NCBI GenBank assembly: GCA_051530055.1
Contig: CM121341.1
Location: 1,674,001 to 1,738,000 of the forward strand
Reading direction: 5' to 3'
Length of the DNA stretch: 64,000 nt
Source of the DNA: Neoechinorhynchus agilis
Lineage: Eukaryota > Acanthocephala
In this document: one piece after another, positions 56,721 to 64,000 of the stretch
Numbering within the stretch: the stretch's first letter is position 1
Layout: every line of letters begins with the position of its first letter
The notes under the pieces: model-generated
What the model was told of the DNA's origin: nothing
Database searches by the model: none
Seen by the model: the letters and a program-made list of their open reading frames with translations, nothing else
Position numbers and translations under genes: made by a program

Positions 56721-57300
56721 TCAAGTTTCGTTTGAAGCAAGAGCCGCCTCAATTGCAAGTTCGATTTCATCGTCGGGTGTAACCTCAGTTATGAACCCTT
56801 TACCGCCGAAGACAATGGATTCATCATTTTTGAACCTTTGAATGCATTCTTCAACGTTCCATTGAATGGCATCAATTTCTTCTTGTTGCTCTACGTTCTC
56901 AACTCTTTGATGGCTTTCCATTCTCTTTGATGTCAACGCACGATTCAAGGCTTCGTTTTCCATAGAGGAACCCGAATTCAACAGTTCGTGTAGTTCAGTG
57001 ATTCAAGAACTAATCTTGAATCATTGACGTAAACTAGTTTCACCTTCGGGCTTGTGAATTCGACCTTCGTTGAACGACGCTATGGCTGCTGCTTTAGATA
57101 GCTCTGCTATGGTTGCATATTTTGGCCGGTCGATCTTATGGCCCGTAGTCAGAGAGTGGGAAACCACAGCGGAGTTCGTGTCCTGTTTCTTCAGTGAATA
57201 GCGATGTTCCCTCATCCTCCTCCCAAAGTTATTTGTCTGGCCAATATAGCATCAATCACAATCCGAGCAAAGTATTCTATATTCTGCACCACTTGGGCCT
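56721..57300 (-). mobile_element. Penelope-like element fragment with GIY-YIG endonuclease
   Basis: Reading from about 57300 down: CYIGQTNNFGRRMREHRYSL, then DTNSAVVSHSLTTGHKID and YATIAELSKAAAIASFNEG. This matches the GIY-YIG nuclease domain (YIGQT, R on the helix, H-x-TGH) found at the C-terminus of Penelope-like elements. An in-frame stop precedes CYIGQ and the expected RT is absent, so this is a decayed end piece. The adjacent 86-codon frame at 56721-56981 is acidic and may be its extension. Confidence 0.65.
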
Positions 57301-57719
57301 TCACGATTACTCGGACAGATCAGGCCATGAATGTTTCCATTGACTGAAGAAGTCCAGCGTGATTAAACGAAATATTTCAATTAAAGTTATTCTTGGATAC
57401 ATAATTTTCCCCACTTTCATATAATCATGACCAGAAATGAACCATAGGAAATACCAACCCTACAAGCGCTCCTGCAAGAAATAAACGCCAATTACCACTA
57501 GAGCGGACCTTCCAATCCGACCGGATATTGCCACCCGTCTGGACTCGCAATTCACTCCAAAATCAATAGCCAGTTTCATTTTCCAATCAGAACTCGAGTG
57601 TTTACGAGGACTTAAAGGTACATGGGTCCTCCTAAATGTTTCTTTGTATTGTCAAAAAACGTGAGGAGAAATTTGTATTGATGATGAAAAACGTGATTGC
57701 AAAATGTAAAAACTATTGA
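57301..57719. other. intergenic, nothing recognised
   Basis: AT-rich sequence between the Penelope-like fragment and the hairpin insertion. No frame or repeat recognised. Confidence 0.4.
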
Positions 57720-57881
57720 AACCCCTGTTTTTCCGTTTCAATTAGCGATGTTTGATTCAGAAAAAGGTTTATATTGAAAATTTTCGGCCATATCGTTGGC
57801 CTTCTTCAGTCAATTGCTTATCAAATATCGCTAATTGAAACTGAAACTATAATGAATAATTTCTTTACAACCCCTGTTTTT
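57720..57881 (-). mobile_element. 136-bp hairpin insertion with hammerhead-like core and 13-bp target-site duplication
   Basis: AACCCCTGTTTTT occurs at 57720-57732 and again at 57869-57881, flanking the insertion 57733-57868. Long arms GTTTCAATTAGCGATGTTTG (57735 onward) and its near reverse complement (57820-57841) enclose a core which, on the minus strand, reads CTGAAGA-A-GGCC-AACGATAT-GGCC-GAAA (57809-57781). CUGANGA and GAAA flanking stem II are the conserved core of hammerhead ribozymes, with one extra A after the first strand. Such ribozymes occur in Penelope-like elements and retrozymes. Confidence 0.6.
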
Positions 57882-59084
57882 TATATGCCAAATGATTAAT
57901 TTTTATGATTTTTTTGAAAATGTCATAACGGTGGAATATTAAGATCGATTCAATTGTTTTCACGGATATAATGCGAATCATAAAATCAGAGGTCTAGAAG
58001 TTACAAAAGACAATTTATTTATTAAATACATGCAAGTAAAGTCTTCAATCCGTTAAAAAAGCTTTGATTAGCTTAGCCCATGAAGTTCAAGGTAGAAGAA
58101 TTGTACCGAATATTTCATGCCTCTAGCTTGACGATATCTCAAAAAATTCATCGTTTTGAAGAATCTTTCAACGAATGATTGGGATTCACAACGACAGCGG
58201 CATCCCGAGAAATCCTTCGTTTTAAAGAATCCCCCCACCCCAACGAAGGATTGGGATGCCCAAGAATACGGCATCCTGAGAAATCCGAAGTTATATTTGT
58301 CGCTTCCTTGAAATTTTCAAAGCTAAGGTTTATTTCAATAAATTGATCAAAAGTTGTCATAGCGACCAAGTCATGCGATTGCAAGCGATTGGTTTTTTCT
58401 CTTATTCGCAAATATTTTGCCTTATTGATACAGAGTGTAACAGCGAAGAGTTAATGAGTTCTATAATTTCCTCTGCAATTCGGGGCCATCTTCACAACGG
58501 ACGGCATTTCCACTGGATCTTCGGCATTCAACTAAAACCCAATCGGAAATGGGCGTAGCTATATAATTATAGTCCTCTGAAACTTCGAATATATTTGAAT
58601 AATTCTGACGGAGTAAGATTTGGCATTATATTCCGATGGATAGCTCTTTTCGCATCTCGACTTCAACCGAAACGCCCACATCGAAATGTTCATTTTGGGA
58701 GTTCTGTTCGTCGCAGCTCCTTTAAAGCTTTTTAAACTCAGGGTTTTTTTTAATAAATTGATAAAAAGTTATCATAGCGAACAATTGGCGAAATCAGTCG
58801 ATTTAAAGCAATTTGCAAGCTGATTCTGTGAAGAATAGACAATATTTTTTAGCTCTAACAGTACTTTGTAGATTTCATTGTTTTTATTAACTCCTTTTTG
58901 AACGGCAGCTACAAACACCCTAACAAGGAACTCCTTTTCAACAAGACAACTTTTGCTGCTGTCCGTTTCCCCAGCCTTTTGATTTACAGCCATTCAATCA
59001 CAATGATTCCGAGTCAGGACAGAGCCCAAGGACGATGTAAAGAATGAAACAAAAACCTTGTTAAGGAAGAGTAGGATAACAGGA
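57882..59084. other. intergenic with short local duplications
   Basis: 58170-58290 holds two near-repeats (GAAATCC, AACGAAGGATTGGGATGCCC). The string TTAATAAATTGAT, AAAAGTTATCATAGCGA recurs at about 58335 and 58755 in slightly different form. ORFs of 68-87 codons on the minus strand run through these repeats and are not credible genes. Confidence 0.45.
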
Positions 59085-59860
59085 TGACGACCGGTATTCG
59101 GAGCAATTTGCATATTTTATCGACTCTCCCGGACAATCCTTTTTTGTATGACTTCCAGCACATAGAAGGCACCTAGCTTTATGTGGGCAATTAGAAGCCA
59201 TATGACCCCAGCGGGAGCATCTTTGACAAATAATAAGGCTAAAGTCATAAATTGACCCTTTAAGGGCAGAAAAGGTAACCCAGTGCGATCTAATCCCTAG
59301 TCCCGAGCCACGGATTTTTCAGCGATATTTAGAGGAGCTGAGCACGTTAGGTCATGGGGTTCAGAGTTAGGATGTCTTTTGAAATATTTTATTGGAGAAA
59401 TCCCGAATTCTTTTTGGATATCCGCAAATTCCTCCTGAGAAAGGTCAGTGGGGGTTATACATAAGGAATGTCACTCTACGTGACATATCAACGCACTTAA
59501 TATGTAGCTCTTTAAGCATTTTCAAGAATAACTCTTTACCCAATATGGAAGCAAACTTGGTGCTGAAAAAGCTTTTTAAATTGTAGTTCTTTTTGAAGCG
59601 TAACCTTTAGGAAGAAGAAACTTTGAGAAGAATGACTTGGTCAGGAATGAGGGAGTACGGTCTCCCGATTCTTCCTTAACAATTTTGATAAGTCTTCTTT
59701 TCTGGTAAGTCGTTTGAAACCTTTCATGGATTGTGAAGAGGAATTGTGGGAGGGAAAAATGGTGGAATGATCTATGGAAGATCTAACTGTCTCACATTCA
59801 CGCAACATGGAGGAAACAACGGCCGGATCGTATTGACCGATTCCCGTCTCACACATACTC
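59085..59860 (-). mobile_element. LINE ORF1-like fragment with zinc knuckles
   Basis: On the minus strand ICQRCSRWGHMASNCPHKAR (C-x2-C-x4-H-x4-C) is followed by CLLCAGSHTKKDCPGES, two adjacent CCHC knuckles of the kind in ORF1 of jockey/CR1 LINEs. Upstream (59360-59620), ELHIKCVDMSRRVTFLMYNP resembles the preceding ORF1 RRM-like part. The upstream frame at 59641-59856 may be the N-terminus. Frames are broken and the RT is not present here. Confidence 0.6.
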
Positions 59861-60411
59861 GCACTCCTCCTCCTCCTCCACTATCATTCAGAGGATCCGG
59901 ATCTTGCAAAAAGCTCTTTTATTGCTGAGCGCAATTTTTATCAACACTAAAACTACGCGCTGCAAACATGTTTGAGATACGTTTATTATTTATTTATTTA
60001 TTCAGCCACACACAATAGACACAATACAAATACTGGTTAACAAACCAAATGGTCATCGGAAAGCTGGAATTTGGTGGGAGGTGGTGAATGTAAAGAAAAG
60101 TAACTTTTTCTCATTGACAAAATCTTCAACTAAATCTAAAGATCAATAAATTTGAATAGTAAAAGTATATGTCATGTTGTTTATGAACCCGTCACGTCAC
60201 GTGTCCGCTCTCCTTATCCCAGGTAACACCTACGGTTTCTTCTTTATATATTAGAAAATAGTTAAACACTCGCTACTTCATAACAACATTCAATGTTGCC
60301 AAAAGTCATCATAAGTTGAACGCTGCAAAAATAGGATTGTCTGTGCAACAACTCGGTCACTTCCCTTAATTTGACATTTCAACAATCAGCGCAACATTCC
60401 AAGAAACTTCA
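59861..60411. other. intergenic, includes a LINE tail
   Basis: 60061-60092 (AAGCTGGAATTTGGTGGGAG) matches the 3' end of the REL-type LINE (minus-strand 2199-2260, and 52340-52370). An ATTTATTTATTT run lies at 59986-60001. The rest is unremarkable and includes the 5' flank of the CCCH/RING gene. Confidence 0.45.
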
Positions 60412-61110
60412 ATGGCCCGCAGCAAATCCAATGATTCAAAATTTTATGATATAATGCAACATCTAATGTTAATCTCCGATGGAATTTGCCCAAATTATAC
60501 CGCAAACAGTTCATGCGATCAAAATTGCTCATTAAAGCACGGACTTGTTTGTATGATTTGCTATTTTTATGCACTGGATTCCGATGATTCAAACCAAAAA
60601 AATCGCACTACTTCGAATGTTACAAAAACCTTGAAAATATATCAAATTTACGATGCGAGTTCAGCAAAGACGCGGAGTGTTGCGTGTGCTTGCAAACCTA
60701 CTGATTCGGAGCAATACGTTTTTTGAAATTATGAACTGTTTCCGGAATTGTCTATGTCTACAATGCGTTCGTTCGTGGTTTGAGGAGGAGGATAAATATA
60801 CTTGCCCAATTTGCCGGTGAATCCCGGATTCTATTTTCGACAGTATTTTGTGGCCCTCAAAAGAGAATGAACGATCGGCTTTAATAAAGGTCTTGCATGA
60901 AATCGATGTGGCAAATCAAAAAGTTGACGGTAAAATCAATGCAGAAGCTTTTTGAGGTGATAAAAGTTGCCATGGATAAAAGTAAATACGTTAAATTGAA
61001 CTTAATCCTCTCAACTTCGGAACTGATACAAGGATCTTTCCTGATTTATCGAGTACTCGTACCAGACGCCCGCCAGAAGTTTGGAGACGATAAGGGGGAG
61101 GAGATGTCAA
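60412..61110 (+). pseudogene. CCCH zinc finger plus RING-like protein gene, decayed
   Basis: ATG at 60412 opens 104 residues with CPNYTANSSCDQNCSLKH (C-x8-C-x3-C-x3-H) followed by VCMICYF, a possible first RING cysteine pair. A +1 frame then carries MNCFRNCLCLQCVRSWFEEE and KYTCPICR (60731-60817), the second half of a RING. The shift lies at a T run near 60720. TGA at 60818-60820 follows CPICR, and beyond it IPDSIFDSILWPSKENERSA still reads as coding, with another shift near 60945 into FEVIKVAMDKSKYVK. RING proteins are usually ubiquitin ligases. This one looks dead unless these are sequencing errors. Confidence 0.55.
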
Positions 61111-61128
61111 GAGTAATCCCCGAAAGAA

Positions 61129-61950
61129 TCATATACGTAGTGCATGTGAACATAGGTTGTGAACGTGTGTGGGGTGTGCGCGCTACATCGAATAAAACAT
61201 GACATCTGGTGGCAGCGGTGGGATTCGAACCCAGGCCCTTTCGGACCAGTATGTGGAGCAGGACGAAGAATGGAAAGATTACACACTTCAGTTGGAACAA
61301 CATTTCGAGTGGTGCCAAGTAAAGGAGTCAGCTTGTAAAAAGTCATGCCTGCTGTCGTGGATCGGTGCAAAACCGTTCCGCCAATTGACGAAAGTCCTAA
61401 CAAGAGACAAATTGAAGGATGTGTCCTACTAGCAGATAGTGGAAGCTACGGGTAAGCTAGTGGGAGCAGTCGAACATGAAGTAACGGCTAGATTTAAATT
61501 TGGTATGATAAAGATGAAAGAAGATCAAACGTATGCGGAATGGATCGCAGAGTTAAAAGGTGCAGGCGAAAATTGTAAATTCTATAAAGAAGAAACAAAA
61601 ACGGAGGCTGATGCTTTATCCGAACGGATGCGCGATCATGTAGTGCTAAACACGCCGTACGATGCCGTCCGGAGAGCGGCGCTCCAAATCGAAAACCTAA
61701 CCTTCGAAAACCTTCAGAAGATAGCGTTCAGATACGAGTCCACCTCAAAAGCTATAGAAATAATGCCGTCGAACAAAGCAGTAGAAGCCGAAAGAGCGAT
61801 ATTCGAAGTCAAGAGGCGAAACGACGAAGATGAGAACCGGAAGGTGGATTCGCGAAGTAGACGAGACACGCAAGGGATTTTTAACAAATGGAAAAGCGTC
61901 TGTTGTGAACGTGTGTGGGGTGTGCGCGCTACATCGAATAAAACATGACA
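61129..61950 (+). mobile_element. LTR-retroelement fossil D (gag fragment between short terminal-repeat pieces)
   Basis: A 47-bp direct repeat ending in CATGACA occurs at 61158-61204 and 61904-61950. These are short ends of a terminal repeat. After the first is TGGTGGCAGCGGTGGGATTC (61207 onward), complementary to the CCA end of a tRNA-Leu and so a primer-binding site. A Gypsy-type gag stretch follows (YVEQDEEWKDYTLQLEQHFE, then VEHEVTARFKFGMIKMKEDQ, GENCKFY). Pol is absent. The copy is broken, with an internal loss and at least one further break. Confidence 0.8.
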
Positions 61951-62171
61951 AATGGTGCCTTGAAACCGATAAAATATGAATCCTGACAGTTTTGATAGCT
62001 GTTATTTCGCCAATGATATGTTTCAAAAAATAACTGACTAGAAGCTTCAAAAAATATACATCCTCGATGTGAAGAAAATGTGACTTGTTCTCTCTTTAAA
62101 TTCCATTTAACATAATTATGTTTTGAAAAAATTTGGAAATGAAAGGCTTTCCGAAACACAAATTCGTTCAT
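61929..62171 (-). pseudogene. third copy of the small ORF downstream of the PYM-like gene, truncated
   Basis: MNEFVFRKAFHFQIFSKHNY as in 48287-48595. Homology stops at 61978, where the frame runs into the retroelement end. This marks the edge of the inverted block. Confidence 0.6.
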
Positions 62172-62648
62172 CCTTTGATTTATGCGGTGATCACAATTGC
62201 TTATGAAATGACACTCGAGATGTTTTAAATTTGAAGCTATGTATTTTTAACCTTTTTTAGTCTTCCCAATATCTGTAAGTAAATATTTATTTGAATCCAT
62301 TTTATTCAATAAATATTCCTATTTTTTCGCTAAATACTAAACAAAACAAACTTGTATAAATTTTTAACGCTCCAGAATATTAAATCATTTTTTAAATCTT
62401 AAGTGCCTACAAATACCCCTAAAAATTATTTGCTTAATAGGCGACAAGTGAAAATCAATGCCCATTTGAAACACTTGATTTTAATTTTTTTATTTAAGCA
62501 CATCAAAAAACAGTGACAGCTTGTTCGATCACTCTTCATTTTTTATAAACTTTTCATTTTCGCAAATTTCGATATTCCCATTTTGAGCATCCTGGTTTAT
62601 TTTCCTGCCGAGTTAATCGTTTCTTCTTTATTTAGCCTCCGTATTTCT

Positions 62649-64000
62649 TCAGTTCTGTTCATCTGAATTATTTTCACTGTCTTTATCTTCTTTATCATTT
62701 ACAATGGTGACAGCTTCAATATGCACTTTACTATTGGCCAATGACTTCATAATAAAGGCCATGTCTTTGTTATTAGTGTTCAGTGTATCGGCATTCAATT
62801 TTAAGATCTCCATATCATCATCGCCCATTAGAAACTCTTCCATAAAAGTTTCATCGCCGATATCCTGCCATTGTTCGTCTTTGTGGCAGGTAAACCATTC
62901 AGGAATTTTCTGCTCCTTTTCGGGCTTTTGGATAACAATAGTAAATTTTTCCGGAATCGGCGGCATCTCTTCCTCACGTTCCAACGCAAAGACAACGTCT
63001 TCGATATCTTCTATATCGCCGGGCTCTCCTTCAACTTTGTTCTTTTTTATGTAATCCCTTTGAGCTGGACGCAGATAAGTCCATAAATAACTGGGAATAT
63101 TTGAATTATCTCGATGTCGTGGCCGCAAAGAAGCATTCTTAATTCCGCCCTTTGTACATTTTCGAAGTTCACTGTTTGTTTGGTCGTCGGCGCGGATGCT
63201 CAATTCCACAATGACTGGGACCTTTTCCTCGTGGTCGCCGTTTTTCCGGTTGATATATAGTTTAGTCGAGAGAAGATGATCTTTTTTCGGCTGGGTTTTT
63301 AAAGCTTCTCCCTCATCAATTGGTTTATCCGCCTCAAAGGTATGATTAGGTGCATTAAATGTATTTGGGATCCTTTGTAGTTGATGTGGCAGCAGAAATC
63401 CCGAAGGAAATTGATTAACACCGGTTGCACCGCACCCTAATCCATAAGCCGCATTGGGTTGATTTAATGGATAAATTTGTCCAACTTGATTCCCCAAAGA
63501 TAATGCCTGCATATTGGCGATAAGTTGAGGCATTGGCTGTATTGTTTGTCCAAAAGGTAATTGGGTGAATCGTTGGGATGGGAAGCCACCAATCATGTTA
63601 ACATTTTGAATGCCGCCGAAATTGATCGATTGGCCGATAGCAGTATTGGTTGTTGTTTGTGGTTGTTGTAGCGTGGGATTTTGGTGATTCTGGATGAATT
63701 GAGCCCTTTGGCTCCCTGAATCGTTGAAGTGTCCCGCTGTGTTTATAGCACTATTAAGTGTCGCAGTTTGAAATCTTGAAGTTGACTCTTCTTCGTGCCC
63801 ATTTCCGCGAGGCGAATTTAATTGAAGAGCTCTCTGTACGCTTCTGGCACGATTTTGATAATTTGCACCTTCTACATTTGTGCCACTATTTGCAGAATTT
63901 TTGTTTTGGTGTCCGGACCGAAATACCGAGTATGTTGCACTGTTGCTCCTCGAAAGTTCATTTTTGCTTCGATCAGGTTGATAGCGAGCGAGAGGTGCCG
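62649..64000 (-). CDS. PYM-like protein, copy 3, inverted (5' end beyond window)
   Basis: Open minus-strand frame from the window edge to the stop at 62651-62649. It carries the same sequence as 46187-47809 from about residue 90 onward, including PEWFTCHKDEQWQDIGDE and the acidic end. It shares the copy 2 versions of the sites that differ from copy 1 (no frameshift at GHEEEST, two leucines at DHLLSTK), so copies 2 and 3 are sisters. The Mago-binding N-terminus lies past 64000. Confidence 0.85.
   Translation of the reverse strand, partial: APLARYQPDRSKNELSRSNSATYSVFRSGHQNKNSANSGTNVEGANYQNRARSVQRALQLNSPRGNGHEEESTSRFQTATLNSAINTAGHFNDSGSQRAQFIQNHQNPTLQQPQTTTNTAIGQSINFGGIQNVNMIGGFPSQRFTQLPFGQTIQPMPQLIANMQALSLGNQVGQIYPLNQPNAAYGLGCGATGVNQFPSGFLLPHQLQRIPNTFNAPNHTFEADKPIDEGEALKTQPKKDHLLSTKLYINRKNGDHEEKVPVIVELSIRADDQTNSELRKCTKGGIKNASLRPRHRDNSNIPSYLWTYLRPAQRDYIKKNKVEGEPGDIEDIEDVVFALEREEEMPPIPEKFTIVIQKPEKEQKIPEWFTCHKDEQWQDIGDETFMEEFLMGDDDMEILKLNADTLNTNNKDMAFIMKSLANSKVHIEAVTIVNDKEDKDSENNSDEQN

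Noticed and set aside
58068-58411. Minus-strand ORFs of 68-87 aa
   Set aside because: They run through local direct repeats and share no family features.
61205-61235. tRNA-Leu gene on the minus strand
   Set aside because: Only the T arm and acceptor side are present, CCA is encoded, and there is no anticodon or D arm. A primer-binding site explains it better.
62704-63054. 116-aa ORF opposite the PYM-like gene (also at 38749-39099 and 47404-47754)
   Set aside because: Antisense shadow of the PYM-like coding sequence, repeated only because the gene is repeated.

Overview
This is AT-rich metazoan DNA, most likely from an arthropod or a related invertebrate. Three recognisable host genes are animal genes: METTL3, TMEM208 and a gene whose N-terminus matches the Mago-binding domain of PYM. 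METTL3 shows a 53-nt spliceosomal intron. Around them lie non-LTR retrotransposons of at least three kinds, Ty3/Gypsy-like fossils, a Penelope-like fragment, SINE-like repeats, foldback elements and long tandem arrays. I see no prokaryotic operon structure and no CRISPR array. I cannot name the species.

Layout. 1-1855: the 3' end of one gene, a minus-strand gene with a TFIIS-N-like (LW/TND) helical domain, and a possible small ORF. 2199-7100: two partial minus-strand copies of one LINE with a restriction-like endonuclease, separated by a 454-bp-period repeat array. 8150-9770: Gypsy-like fossil. 11021-12420: twelve copies of a 117-bp repeat. 12930-14570: a gene with three LW-like repeats, running into a LINE fragment. 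14876-16860: minus-strand jockey-like LINE. 17440-20220: second Gypsy-like fossil, followed by an RTE-like LINE (20240-21420). 22010-25560: third Gypsy-like fossil. 25920-27187: METTL3, minus strand. 27936-31155: repeats and foldbacks surrounding TMEM208 (30076-30507, minus).

32551-41690 and 42556-48742 are related blocks. Each holds LINE fragments, a 251-bp-period array, a shared promoter, the PYM-like gene, a small downstream ORF and LW-repeat gene remains. A third, inverted copy of the PYM part occupies 61978-64000 and runs off the window. 49085-53600 repeats the 2.2-5.9 kb region (inverted) and the 28.7-29.6 kb region (direct). 53645-55500 is another jockey-like LINE. 55895-57881 holds a 77-bp-period array, a GIY-YIG (Penelope-like) fragment and a 136-bp insertion with a hammerhead-like core and a 13-bp target-site duplication. 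59085-61950 holds a LINE ORF1 fragment, a decayed CCCH/RING gene and a fragmentary gag-bearing LTR fossil.

The window therefore looks like a heterochromatin-like or recently rearranged region in which host genes are being copied together with repeats. METTL3 (m6A writer) and the PYM-like proteins (exon-junction-complex partner) both act in mRNA metabolism. They are unlinked here except by position, and I see no operon.
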